In this document: positions 45,515 through 55,290 of the stretch, piece after piece
Layout of the letters: each line of letters starts with the position of its first letter
Numbering within the stretch: position 1 is the first letter of the stretch
Assembly (NCBI RefSeq): GCF_005877885.1
Contig: NZ_VCHY01000002.1
Coordinates: forward strand, 310,001-374,000
Reading direction: 5' to 3'
Source of the DNA: Labilibacter sediminis
Lineage (GTDB): Bacteria > Bacteroidota > Bacteroidia > Bacteroidales > Marinilabiliaceae
Length of the DNA stretch: 64,000 bases
The notes under the pieces: model-generated
What the model saw: only the letters and a program-made list of their open reading frames with translations
Database searches by the model: none
Told to the model about the DNA's origin: nothing
Program-made: the position numbers and the translations under genes

Positions 45515-48501
45515 TAGCTATGAGTTTTATGTTGAGTGTTCTTATTATTGCTTTGCTCAGTATTCCTTACCTTGGTCAAATATCCAACGCTTGGTAAAGT
45601 ATGTAGTTCTTCTAAAAGATGATACCTGCGTGGATCTTTCATCATCTTACTCACCTCACTATTTTCATCGTTCATATCTCCAAACGTGATAGCTTTAGCC
45701 GGACAACCCTGCTGACATGCAGTTAAAATTGTTCCGTCAACTAATGGTTTCCCATCCTTTTTAGCTTCGAGCTTTTTCTCCTGGATTCTTTGAATACAAA
45801 AAGAACATTTCTCAATAACCCCCTTGGCTCTGACGGTAACATCAGGGTTTAAAACCAATCGTTTAAGATCAGAAGTCATTCCTGTAGCATCGACTCGATT
45901 AAAAGGAATAGCATCAGCTCCTGTATAATCATACCAGTTAAACCTTCGTACTTTATAAGGACAGTTATTATTACAATACCTTGTACCGATGCACCTGTTA
46001 TATGCCATTTGATTAATCCCCTCGGAACTATGGTTAGTTGCAGCAACAGGACAAACATTTTCACAAGGTGCATTGTCACAATGCTGACACATTACCGGCT
46101 GACGAACCACTCTTAAACTTGAAGGATCATCAGGAAGCTGAGTATAATACCTGTCGATTCTTAACCAATGCATTTCATGCGACCTTCTAACCTCATCTCT
46201 ACCAACAACAGGAACATTATTTTCTACCGAACAAGCCACAACACAGGCATTACAACCGGTACATGAGTTTAAGTCGATGAACATAGCCCAATGGTGACCT
46301 TTATAATCATGCTCTTTATATAGAGTAGTATGTAACTTTTCTATCTCAGCATGCATCTCATTGCCTGAAGCCGGATTTTTCAAGTATTCACTCAAGGTTG
46401 TTTCACGAACAAGGGCCCTTCCTTCCATAGAATGGTGGGTTTGAGTTGTTGCCAATTCATATGTTGCAGCAACAGATTTCACCTCTTTAACATCTGTAAA
46501 ATATTGTATTGAAACTAAATCCCTCTCTAATAATGGCTGGATATTCTTACCAATAATTTCAGGATTCGGACCATCCATCATTCTTCCATATCCCAGGGCC
46601 ACTGAAATTACCTGATGGTGATTTCCCGGCTGAATAAATACGGGTAACTCAATCCCGTCAATATTAATTATATCTCCCTGTTTCCATTTTTTTTCTTTTG
46701 CCAGACTTGGCGATATTGCATAATAATTATCCCAACATATTCTGGATACAGGATCCGGCAACTCCTGCAACCAAGGGTTATTACACATCTTACCATCTCC
46801 CACGGATATGGACTGATAAGCCACCACTTCTAATCCATCAACAGGCTCTTGTTTTACGATTCTTGATGAAACCTCATCCAGGTTTAATTTAGATACTTTT
46901 CGCTTTGTTGACTGATCACTATGAAAAACGCCATCACTCAAGGTCTGTTTCCATGCAGACCTAAATGCATTGGTTTCGGCTGTTTTGTTTAAAATATGTT
47001 TATTCCAAAAACTTTTAATAAAATCATAAGATTTTGATCTCTCTCCAAGCCAATCTAATACAATCTGGTGCTTATCCCGGGTATTATAAATGGCCCTTAT
47101 AACAGGTTGTGCAAGACTATATTCCCCGGCAATAAATTCAGCATCACTCCACGATTCCAGAAAATGGCTGGATGGTAAAACATACTGAAAAAACTGACTT
47201 GTTTCCTCTTTCTGTGAAGATACATTTACAGTAAGCTCCACATCATTAATGGCTTTAATAAACTTTTCCGAAGAAGGAAAATGATAAGCAGGATTAGACT
47301 CAATACTTATAACAGCGCCAACTTTTCCTTCAATACAATCATCCAAAAACTTATGCACTAATGCATCTTTTCCTTTGTACAACAGAGTCTCCTTATCAAC
47401 CATTACCGTGTTACCATATGCTCCCAATAATTGATTGATAGAAGCCACCACCAGCTGAACATCAACATTATTTGAACCAGATACAACCAAGGCCTTATTT
47501 TTGGCTTTAACCAGATTATGTGCAACGGTTTTTAACTCAGATTCAAATCCACTCTTAACTGTAATTGGGTGCCCAAATTGTTGGGCAAGTTCATTATAAA
47601 GCGACAATAAATACTTTGCTTCTTCAGATGGTTTAATGATATATCGTTCATCAGCGTTTGAACCTGTTAATGACATATAACTCTCGAAGTGTATATGCTT
47701 GGCTATTTTTTTAGTTTCATTACTTATCTTTCTTGCCTTGGCATATTGATGTGTAAAAATTGTAGGCATTAACCAGGTTCCCAAAAAATCAGCTCCAAAA
47801 GATACAATAACCTCTGCCTTATCGAAGCGATAGAATGGTATAATACTTTTGCCAACAACTTTCCCATAAGCCTCTCTTATACCAGAATATGAATAAGAAT
47901 CTAAAGTAACCTGCTTAAAGTTTGGATACTTTTGCTTAAAATTATCAAGTAAGGATTGAAAAGACGGACTAACGATGGTGGGTGTTAAAAAAACAATTTG
48001 TTTATCATCATCAAGTTTTGATAGCTTTTGAATGATATCAGAATTGGCCTGCTCCCAGGATAATTCCTGACCTTGATAAACAGGTTCTTTTGGACGCGAC
48101 TCATCATAAAGATTCAATAACGATGCCTGTACCTGAGCTGATGTTCCGCCCTTGGTTAACCGGGATAAATCATTACCCTCAATTTTTATTGGCCGACCAT
48201 CTCTAACTTTAACCAAAATAGGCACAGCTTCACAACCATTGTAGAACGTAGAAGCATAATAACTTGCTATTCCCGGCCGAACTTCCTCAGGTTGAATTAA
48301 TAAAGGAATTGCTTTTTTTACAGGACGCTCGCAACTAGCCAATACTGCTGCCGAAGCCACGCTAAAACCAAAATATTTTAGAAAATCTCTACGCGAAGCT
48401 TTAAGCGCTTCTTTTGCTTGAATTTTATCAGGAATATGAGCATCATTAATTTGTTTAATGCCGGTTTCATATTCTTCTATACTTTTCCAATATTTCTTCA
48501 T
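45514..48501 (-). CDS. actB: Alternative complex III Fe-S/molybdopterin-like subunit ActB
   Basis: A 995-aa fusion: an N-terminal twin-arginine-type leader ([19 protein letters not shown]), a large molybdopterin-oxidoreductase-like domain (about 50-720) that in ACIII carries no Mo cofactor, and a C-terminal ferredoxin-like domain. The latter shows [39 protein letters not shown] and CQQGC, enough for the four clusters described in ActB. Exported folded and placed on the periplasmic side. It follows actA by 53 bp. Confidence 0.95.
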   Translation of the reverse strand: MKKYWKSIEEYETGIKQINDAHIPDKIQAKEALKASRRDFLKYFGFSVASAAVLASCERPVKKAIPLLIQPEEVRPGIASYYASTFYNGCEAVPILVKVRDGRPIKIEGNDLSRLTKGGTSAQVQASLLNLYDESRPKEPVYQGQELSWEQANSDIIQKLSKLDDDKQIVFLTPTIVSPSFQSLLDNFKQKYPNFKQVTLDSYSYSGIREAYGKVVGKSIIPFYRFDKAEVIVSFGADFLGTWLMPTIFTHQYAKARKISNETKKIAKHIHFESYMSLTGSNADERYIIKPSEEAKYLLSLYNELAQQFGHPITVKSGFESELKTVAHNLVKAKNKALVVSGSNNVDVQLVVASINQLLGAYGNTVMVDKETLLYKGKDALVHKFLDDCIEGKVGAVISIESNPAYHFPSSEKFIKAINDVELTVNVSSQKEETSQFFQYVLPSSHFLESWSDAEFIAGEYSLAQPVIRAIYNTRDKHQIVLDWLGERSKSYDFIKSFWNKHILNKTAETNAFRSAWKQTLSDGVFHSDQSTKRKVSKLNLDEVSSRIVKQEPVDGLEVVAYQSISVGDGKMCNNPWLQELPDPVSRICWDNYYAISPSLAKEKKWKQGDIINIDGIELPVFIQPGNHHQVISVALGYGRMMDGPNPEIIGKNIQPLLERDLVSIQYFTDVKEVKSVAATYELATTQTHHSMEGRALVRETTLSEYLKNPASGNEMHAEIEKLHTTLYKEHDYKGHHWAMFIDLNSCTGCNACVVACSVENNVPVVGRDEVRRSHEMHWLRIDRYYTQLPDDPSSLRVVRQPVMCQHCDNAPCENVCPVAATNHSSEGINQMAYNRCIGTRYCNNNCPYKVRRFNWYDYTGADAIPFNRVDATGMTSDLKRLVLNPDVTVRAKGVIEKCSFCIQRIQEKKLEAKKDGKPLVDGTILTACQQGCPAKAITFGDMNDENSEVSKMMKDPRRYHLLEELHTLPSVGYLTKVRNTEQSNNKNTQHKTHS

Positions 48502-48554
48502 CAGAAACGGTTTGTATGATAATTAATTGAGGTACACATTTCAAGTCTCATTAA

Positions 48555-49697
48555 TTAGTAATGACACTTCATGCAATCATTGGCACCAATATCAACTGCC
48601 TTTATTGAGTCCCTAACCCCCATTGACAGTTCACTATGGTACTTTTCATATATTGAATAATAGCTGTTCCCTGTGAAATTAACGTTTGTGGATTTATGGC
48701 AATCTAAACACCAGCCCATCGACAAATCATTTTCCTGCTTTAGAATGTGCATTTCCTCAACCTTTCCATGACACTGAGCACAATCTAACTGACCTGCATT
48801 TACATGTTGAGCATGACTAAAGAATACGTGGTCTGGTAAATTATGAACCCGAACCCATGCTATATCTTTACCTTCCTCAAAATTTTTAACCAGTTTTGCA
48901 ATTTCCGATTTACCCGAACGACTTCCTTCCCTTACAATCATATGACAATTCATACAAAGGTCGGGTCCCGGTATGCCGGCAGACTTGCCTTGCTCCACAT
49001 TGAAGTGACAGTATTTACAATCTATTTTATTATCTCCGGCATGAACCTGATGCGAAAACTTAATGGGCTGATCCGGCATATACCCTTCGCTTCTTCCTAA
49101 ATCGGCACTTTCTTCATACGCCATTTTTAAATGCACGCTTAAACCAACAATGATTACCAATAAATGAATAACCTTATAACGGACCTTCTTAGTAAACAAC
49201 AGATCTACAAGTGCCAGAAACATAAGGAATCCCCATAGTAAAAATAAACCTAACCGAGGCTTAGTAGCTGACTTTTCTCCAACCCCTTCTTTTCCCAGAT
49301 TACTTAAATACAATTTCAACTGAGTTAAATGCTCATCTGAAAGATTATAACCTTTATGCACCTTTGCTAAAAAACCATCTTCAGGACTATTTACCACAGC
49401 CTTAAATTGTTTAACAGTTAAAGAGTCTGATACCTGAACAATTTCCATAGCTGACGGATTCCAGTTTATGCTATCGCCAGTAAATTTAGCGTGGCATGAT
49501 ATACATGAAGGAAGTTCCGGGTTATCAGAAATTAACCCGTAGTAAAGCCTCTCACCAATTTTTAAGTCATATTCAATTGTTTGATCATACGGAACCTTAT
49601 GATTTTGAAGATATGCGTGAGACGAAAATAAACACAGCAATAAAACAACAATGGAAAACCTGGCATTAAACAACTTTAAAGAGGATTCTATTTTCAT
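48555..49697 (-). CDS. actA: Alternative complex III multiheme cytochrome c subunit ActA
   Basis: A 380-aa multiheme cytochrome. Six CxxCH motifs: 65-69, 227-231, 248-252, 306-310, 330-334 and 375-379. The first lies in a small N-terminal cytochrome-like domain (35-140); two TM helices (about 150-168 and 177-192) separate it from the C-terminal pentaheme domain described for ActA. Signal/anchor at 13-29. First gene of the operon actA-B-C-D-F-E, with a promoter motif 58 bp upstream. Confidence 0.92.
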   Translation of the reverse strand: MKIESSLKLFNARFSIVVLLLCLFSSHAYLQNHKVPYDQTIEYDLKIGERLYYGLISDNPELPSCISCHAKFTGDSINWNPSAMEIVQVSDSLTVKQFKAVVNSPEDGFLAKVHKGYNLSDEHLTQLKLYLSNLGKEGVGEKSATKPRLGLFLLWGFLMFLALVDLLFTKKVRYKVIHLLVIIVGLSVHLKMAYEESADLGRSEGYMPDQPIKFSHQVHAGDNKIDCKYCHFNVEQGKSAGIPGPDLCMNCHMIVREGSRSGKSEIAKLVKNFEEGKDIAWVRVHNLPDHVFFSHAQHVNAGQLDCAQCHGKVEEMHILKQENDLSMGWCLDCHKSTNVNFTGNSYYSIYEKYHSELSMGVRDSIKAVDIGANDCMKCHY

Positions 49698-49755
49698 GGG
49701 TTTATATTTTCTTTAACAATCAGCTTAAACAAAATTCACTTGACTAAGGCCTTAT

Positions 49756-49763
49756 CAAATTTA
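49756..49763 (-). promoter_or_regulatory. -7 promoter element for the act operon
   Basis: Minus strand TAAATTTG fits TAnnTTTG, 58 bp before actA. The remaining ~200 bp up to the next gene show nothing else recognisable. Confidence 0.4.
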
Positions 49764-49971
49764 CCCATAATAATGTAGGGCTAATGATGCGATTAATAAG
49801 CCATAACCTAATAAAAATCTTCCCTACTTCCAATCACTCATTAATTTACAAAAACATCATGGAAAGATCCCTGATAATTTTTTCTAAACTAAATAAGGAT
49901 CGAACGGATATAATGTTCAATAATTTTTAACATTTTTTGTATTTTATCAGACAAATCGCTAAAAAACGTTA

Positions 49972-51078
49972 TTAATCGAGCTTACCCGTTAGCTTACGAA
50001 CAAGGTTATATTTAGAGAAAAACTCTTTGGCAACCACACGAATAATCGTATAAACAGGAATAGCCAAAAACATTCCAACCATACCTGCCATATACCCGGC
50101 CATTATAATCACCAGAAATATCTCGAGAGGATGAGCTTTAACACTTGAGGAAAAAATTAATGGTTGAAACACAATATTATCCAAAAGCTGAACTATAATA
50201 TACAAAAGCAAAATAGCACCTAAATATATCATTAAGCCAGGAGGATTTAGCATTTGCAAGTAAACTACCATAGAAACCATAAAACCAAAAGATGCACCCA
50301 TTATAGGCCCCAGATATGGTATAATATTGATTATACCGGAAAACAGGCCAATAATTAATGCATGCCTGAATTCTAAACCAATGATGAGAAATCCAAAAAT
50401 TACTATGAGAGATATTAGAGTCACTTGCAACAGGATACCTATGAAATACCTTCGTAATAGTCTGTTTATCGACCACAACATATGATCTACCCCCACATAG
50501 TAACTTTCAGGAACCAACAGCTTAATGCTCTCCAGTAGCAGCCATTCATCTTTTAATAAAAAAAATGTAATAAAAGAAATCGAAAACAGAGCAATAAAAG
50601 TACTTCCAACAAAATCAACCAGGGAAGACAACACACTTTGTATTTTTGTCAAATCAAATACCGAAACCAGGAAATCCTCTATTTGCACTTTAAGCATAGG
50701 AAAACCAATTTCTCCAATTATAGAATCCTTAACGGGTGCAATAAAAGAATTTGCTAATGACTCTAAACGATTTAATACAAGATTATAATCAACCTTAGAT
50801 AGAAACTGAACCTCCTCTATTATAAAAGGAACAACGTAACTCAAAAAGCCCAGAATAAACATCCACATAAGCAACACTGTAGCCAATGCACTCCAACCTT
50901 TTGTTAAGGTATGTTGTTTAAAATGTAAACTCCTAAAGAAAATATATACAGGCCTGGTTATCAAGGATAGTATAGCAGAAATAAGCACAAAAAATACGAT
51001 AGCCTTAAAATACCAAAGCAGCAGTACACATACCAATACGGCAAGTACACCCAGGATATATTTAAAGTTTTCTTTCAC
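49972..51078 (-). CDS. AI-2E transporter (PerM/UPF0118) family protein
   Basis: A 368-aa inner-membrane protein with about eight TM helices. The family pattern is clear: two early TMs, a central soluble helical region (90-160), then FSGIINIIPYLGPIMG near 240 and PLEIFLVIIMAGYMAGMVG near the end. Members are linked to autoinducer-2 export, Na+/H+ antiport or permease functions; the name does not prove AI-2 export. Monocistronic; the 286-bp upstream gap shows no gene or clear promoter. Confidence 0.88.
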   Translation of the reverse strand: MKENFKYILGVLAVLVCVLLLWYFKAIVFFVLISAILSLITRPVYIFFRSLHFKQHTLTKGWSALATVLLMWMFILGFLSYVVPFIIEEVQFLSKVDYNLVLNRLESLANSFIAPVKDSIIGEIGFPMLKVQIEDFLVSVFDLTKIQSVLSSLVDFVGSTFIALFSISFITFFLLKDEWLLLESIKLLVPESYYVGVDHMLWSINRLLRRYFIGILLQVTLISLIVIFGFLIIGLEFRHALIIGLFSGIINIIPYLGPIMGASFGFMVSMVVYLQMLNPPGLMIYLGAILLLYIIVQLLDNIVFQPLIFSSSVKAHPLEIFLVIIMAGYMAGMVGMFLAIPVYTIIRVVAKEFFSKYNLVRKLTGKLD

Positions 51079-51364
51079 AAATTCATTAATTAAAATAAGG
51101 TGAGCTAACGGTCTATACCAAATGTATTAAAAATGAATATCAAGATCAATAAAAGTTTATGAACGGTTATTATTTGCGCATATACCTCCAATAACATAAT
51201 GTAATAAGATATACTATTTGAATATTGCAACTGGTTTGTCAAATGAGTTATTTTCATGAGGTGATTTAATATTTTTTAACATTTCGCTTGATTATTAGTT
51301 TAAAGTCATATTTTTATAGCCTGAAAAACAATTACACCGTACAAAAACCTAAAAACTGAAAAAA

Positions 51365-52171
51365 ATGAAAGGAGCAATAATTGGAGACATTATAGGGTCG
51401 GCCTTTATTAATGATAATAGATCGTCGACCGACTTTCAACTATTTAAACCAATATCATCTTTCACAGACGACACCGTTTTAACATTTGCTACAGCAGAAG
51501 CCGTATCCTCCGACATTAGTTTTGAAGAAAGCCTTAAATCCTGGGTAAAGAAATATCCTTATGCCGGCTATAAACATGCATTTAAAGACTGGGCTGTTTC
51601 AGAAACTAAAGAGGCATATTACAGCAGTGGAGATGGCGCAGCACGAAGGGTTTGCCCTATTGGGTTTGCTGCCGAATCATTAGACATTGCTTTACAACAA
51701 GCTGAAGAAACAACCAAACTTACACACAACCAACCTGAGAAAATAAAGGCATCAAAAGCGGTTACAGCAGCAATTTTCTTAGCCAAAAACGGAGAAAATA
51801 AAACAGCCATTAAAGAGTATATTTCCAGTACTTTTGCTTACGACCTGAACAAATCATTAGCCACACTGCACGAGGACGTTATTAACCACGACTTACCTTC
51901 ACCTGTCCCTGCAGCAATTACCATTTTTTTGCTATCCGATAATTTTGAAGATGCCATTAGAAAAGCAATATCAGTTGGCGGACCAAGCAACACCATAGCT
52001 TGTATTACAGGAGCCATTGCTCAGGCTTATTTTAAACATATACCAAGAAGTATTATCAGACGGGCATTGAACAGACTTACACCGGAAATGGAAAAGATGA
52101 TGAACAGCTTTGAAAGTAAATACATTCAGCAATCAGGGCAAAACAAAGAAATGCATATAAGTTTACATTAA
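51365..52171 (+). CDS. ADP-ribosylglycohydrolase-family protein lacking metal ligands
   Basis: A 268-aa protein aligning end to end with small bacterial ADP-ribosylglycohydrolases: GAIIGDIIGS at the N-terminus, FTDDTVLTFATAEA (TDDT intact), YAGYKHAFKDW, the GDGAARRVCPIGFA loop and THNQPEKIKA. However, the C-terminal metal motif, normally GGDxDTxA, is GGPSNTIA, and the Glu usually found eight residues after GDI is replaced (GSAFINDN for GSxYEFxN). Three expected binuclear-metal ligands are thus missing. Either it is an ADP-ribose-binding pseudoenzyme or it uses altered chemistry. Stands alone between an AI-2E gene and lon. Confidence 0.85.
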   Translation: MKGAIIGDIIGSAFINDNRSSTDFQLFKPISSFTDDTVLTFATAEAVSSDISFEESLKSWVKKYPYAGYKHAFKDWAVSETKEAYYSSGDGAARRVCPIGFAAESLDIALQQAEETTKLTHNQPEKIKASKAVTAAIFLAKNGENKTAIKEYISSTFAYDLNKSLATLHEDVINHDLPSPVPAAITIFLLSDNFEDAIRKAISVGGPSNTIACITGAIAQAYFKHIPRSIIRRALNRLTPEMEKMMNSFESKYIQQSGQNKEMHISLH

Positions 52172-52187
52172 AAACTTCATGTAAAAC

Positions 52188-52217
52188 AAAAGGGAACAGA
52201 CAAATCTGTTCCCTTTT
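52188..52217. terminator. Bidirectional terminator
   Basis: AAAAGGGAACAGA and TCTGTTCCCTTTT form a perfect 13-bp stem around a 4-nt loop between the convergent ARH-like and lon genes. Confidence 0.9.
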
Positions 52218-52236
52218 ATTTTCCTTTATCGCTCCA

Positions 52237-54663
52237 CTAGTTTTCCAATGCAATATCAAGCACTTCTTTTATGCTTGATACATGATGAAACTGCAGACCA
52301 TCGATATATATATCTTTAATTTCAGCTACATCTTTACGGTTTTCTGTAGAAAGGATAATCTCTTTTACTCCCGCTCTTTTAGCTGCTAATATTTTTTCTT
52401 TAATACCGCCAACCGGTAATACTTTACCTCGTAAAGTAATTTCACCTGTCATGGCAATACGCTTCTTCACCTTACGTCCCGTAAAGGAAGATGTTAATGC
52501 GGTAGCCATGGTAATACCAGCTGAAGGACCATCTTTTGGAATAGCACCCTCCGGCACATGAACATGAATATTGTTTTCTTCGAATAGCTTAGGATCTATT
52601 TTTAAATCCGAACTATTCGACTTAATATACTCCAATGCCAACACCGCCGACTCTTTCATTACATCACCCAGATTTCCTGTTAACGTTAATTTTCCGTTAC
52701 CTTTTGAAACACTAGATTCAACATAAAGAATTTCACCACCAACAGCAGTCCATGCCAAGCCGGTTACCACTCCGGGAACATGTGTATCTTGCCATTTTTC
52801 CTTCGAAAAACGCTCTACACCCAGGTTCTCTTTTATATCATCAATGGAAATAGCTTTTTTAAATTCCTTTTCCGTTGCAATTTTTAGTGCATACTTACGC
52901 GCCAGCTTGGCCAATACTTTATTCAGCTCCCTAACACCTGATTCTCTGGTATAGTTTTCGATAATATAGCTCATTACCTTTTTAGAGATGGACACTTTAC
53001 TCTTGGCAACACCATGGTTCTCGAGCTGTTTTGGCCATAGGTGACGCTTGGCAATCTCATTCTTTTCATCCAACACATAACCACTAACTTCAATAAGTTC
53101 CATTCTATCAAGCAATGGTTGAGAAATTGTGCTTAATGTATTGGCTGTTGCAATAAATATAACTTTAGAAAGATCGAAATCTACTTCTAAGAAATTATCG
53201 TGAAAATTTTCATTTTGTTCCGGATCTAAAACTTCCAGTAAGGCAGCGGCCGGATCTCCGTGTAAGCTACTACTTATCTTATCCACCTCATCCAATATAA
53301 AAACAGGATTTGAACTACCCGCTTTCTTTATATTTTGGATAATGCGACCAGGCATTGCTCCAATATATGTTTTTCTATGTCCTCTAATTTCTGATTCGTC
53401 ATGCAAACCTCCCAATGACATTCTGGCATATTTACGCTCTAAGGCATCGGCAACCGATTTACCCAATGAAGTTTTACCTACCCCGGGAGGTCCATATAAA
53501 CAGATGATCGGTGATTTTAAATCCCCTTTAAGCTTAAGAACTGCTAAGTGCTCTAGAATACGTTCCTTAACACCATCTAAACCAAAATGATCACGATTCA
53601 AAACCTTTTCGGCTGAATCCATGTCGAACTTATCCTTGGTATATTCGTTCCAAGGTATATCCAGTAGTGTTTGAAGATAATTATATTGTACAGAATACTC
53701 TCCGGTAGCAGGATTTAGTCGCTCTAACTTATCAACTTCCTTAAAAAATACCTCTGCAACTTCTTTACCCCATTTCTTTTTTTCTGCCTTTTCCTTAAGA
53801 TCTCTAACCTCTTGCTCAATAGGACTTGATCCCAACTCATCCTGAATTGTTTTCATCTGCTGATGCAACATATACTCACGCTGCTGCTGATCAATATCAA
53901 GCTTTACTTTGCTTTGTATATCGTTTTTAAGTTCGAGCAGCTGAACCTCACGCGTAAGATGCTCCAAAAGCTTCATCCCTCTTTCCTTCAACTCATCGAT
54001 ACGAAGCAATACTTGCTTTTCTTTAACCGAAATCTCAGAATTAGAGCAGATAAAGTTGATTAAGAAATTAGAGTTTTCAATATTTTTTACAGCAAAAGAT
54101 GCTTCTGCAGGAATATTGTTTGAATACTTTATGATTCGAAGAGATAAGTCTTTTAAAGAACTTACCAAAGCCTCATAATCTCTTGTCTTATCATCCTCCG
54201 GGGAAATATCTTTCAAATGAGATACTCTTACCTTAAAATAAGGCTCCGCTTCTACCAGCTCCTCAACTTTAAACCTGGCCTTACCCTGAATGATAGCAGA
54301 AGTAGTACCATCAGGCATCTCCAAAACCTTAATTACCTTTGCAACGGTACCCGTTTGGTACAGGTCATCCAATCCCGGCTCCTCCACTTCAGCTTCTTTC
54401 TGTGCAACAGCACCAAAAAATCCACCTTCACGCTGCACTTCACGCACTAACTTTAAAGATTTTTCGCGCCCCAGAGAAATAGGTACAATTACACCAGGAA
54501 ATAAAACTGTGTTTCGTAATGGTAATAAAGGAAGGACATCAGGCATTTCAAAATCCAATGCATCCGATTCATCCTCATCTGAAGCGATAGGAATAAACTC
54601 TGCATCTGAATCAAAAGATTCATTCAGTCCCATATTATCTAAAGAGATCTTAATATCATTCAT
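52237..54663 (-). CDS. lon: ATP-dependent protease La (Lon)
   Basis: An 808-aa AAA+ serine protease that clears damaged and regulatory proteins. LON N-terminal substrate domain (about 40-240), helical linker, Walker A GPPGVGKT, Walker B VFILDEVDK and the proteolytic Ser-Lys dyad S714 (DGPSAG) and K757 (GGIKEK). An acidic N-terminal stretch of ~40 aa precedes the LON domain, as often seen in Bacteroidota. Single gene with a shared terminator. No heat-shock operator is recognisable upstream. Confidence 0.96.
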   Translation of the reverse strand: MNDIKISLDNMGLNESFDSDAEFIPIASDEDESDALDFEMPDVLPLLPLRNTVLFPGVIVPISLGREKSLKLVREVQREGGFFGAVAQKEAEVEEPGLDDLYQTGTVAKVIKVLEMPDGTTSAIIQGKARFKVEELVEAEPYFKVRVSHLKDISPEDDKTRDYEALVSSLKDLSLRIIKYSNNIPAEASFAVKNIENSNFLINFICSNSEISVKEKQVLLRIDELKERGMKLLEHLTREVQLLELKNDIQSKVKLDIDQQQREYMLHQQMKTIQDELGSSPIEQEVRDLKEKAEKKKWGKEVAEVFFKEVDKLERLNPATGEYSVQYNYLQTLLDIPWNEYTKDKFDMDSAEKVLNRDHFGLDGVKERILEHLAVLKLKGDLKSPIICLYGPPGVGKTSLGKSVADALERKYARMSLGGLHDESEIRGHRKTYIGAMPGRIIQNIKKAGSSNPVFILDEVDKISSSLHGDPAAALLEVLDPEQNENFHDNFLEVDFDLSKVIFIATANTLSTISQPLLDRMELIEVSGYVLDEKNEIAKRHLWPKQLENHGVAKSKVSISKKVMSYIIENYTRESGVRELNKVLAKLARKYALKIATEKEFKKAISIDDIKENLGVERFSKEKWQDTHVPGVVTGLAWTAVGGEILYVESSVSKGNGKLTLTGNLGDVMKESAVLALEYIKSNSSDLKIDPKLFEENNIHVHVPEGAIPKDGPSAGITMATALTSSFTGRKVKKRIAMTGEITLRGKVLPVGGIKEKILAAKRAGVKEIILSTENRKDVAEIKDIYIDGLQFHHVSSIKEVLDIALEN

Positions 54664-54805
54664 AATTTATTCAATGTAGAAACAACGTGCCATATTGTCA
54701 TTTATTCATACTTTGCAGCACTGCCATGGTATATGGCAATAGGTATGCCAAAAAAACACGTTATATATGAACTTCAACACTACAACCTAAAGCTCAGGGC
54801 AATAT

Positions 54806-54835
54806 AAAAAAAAAGCTCCGGTAGTACCGAAGCTT
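54806..54835 (-). terminator. Terminator of rpmE2
   Basis: On the minus strand, AAGCTTCGGT, a 3-nt loop, ACCGGAGCTT (one G-T pair) and nine T, 24 bp after the L31 stop. Confidence 0.88.
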
Positions 54836-54858
54836 TACTTAAGACAAACTGTCTAAGC

Positions 54859-55122
54859 TTATTTCTTTTTGTTATCCATGTGCTTTTGATATCTATTTCT
54901 AAACTTATCAACACGTCCTGCTGTATCAACAAGTTTCATCTTACCTGTGTAAAAAGGGTGAGATGTATTTGAGATCTCAAGTTTCACCAATGGATACTCT
55001 ACTCCGTCAATCTCTATTGTATCTTTTGCGTTAGCTGTTGAACGAGTGATGAATGTCTCCTCGTTTGACATATCTTTAAAAGCAACTAAGCGATAATTAT
55101 CCGGATGAATTTCCTTTTTCAT
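54859..55122 (-). CDS. rpmE2: 50S ribosomal protein L31, type B
   Basis: An 87-aa L31 of the zinc-independent type B: MKKEIHPDNYRLVAFKDMS, TRSTA, the HPFYTG block and the VDTAGRVDKFRNRY end. It lacks the CxxC pair of zinc-binding type A L31, so it needs no zinc. Own promoter (-7 and -33) and own terminator. Confidence 0.95.
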   Translation of the reverse strand: MKKEIHPDNYRLVAFKDMSNEETFITRSTANAKDTIEIDGVEYPLVKLEISNTSHPFYTGKMKLVDTAGRVDKFRNRYQKHMDNKKK

Positions 55123-55161
55123 TTTCTTACCTCTTTAATATTGTAATTTCTTAACGGACTG

Positions 55162-55169
55162 CAAAGGTA
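55162..55169 (-). promoter_or_regulatory. rpmE2 promoter
   Basis: Minus strand TACCTTTG (-7) and TTTG (-33, at 55189-55192) with a 19-bp spacer: the best match to the Bacteroidota consensus in this window; 39 bp before the gene. Confidence 0.65.
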
Positions 55170-55290
55170 AATATTAAAATATAACTTACAAAACAATTGG
55201 AGTTTATTTGCTTAATATTTAATCCTTTTATTCAATTAATTAAGCTACAAAACAGCTCTTTACTTGCAAAGTTAAAGAACATCTAATGAC

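Noticed and set aside
45514-48501. ActB as an active molybdoenzyme
   Set aside because: The domain sits in an act operon, where this subunit is known to lack the molybdenum cofactor; neighbours are all ACIII subunits.
53342-53590. Plus-strand frame in lon
   Set aside because: Antisense to the AAA+ domain; translation is Pro/Ser-rich without homology.
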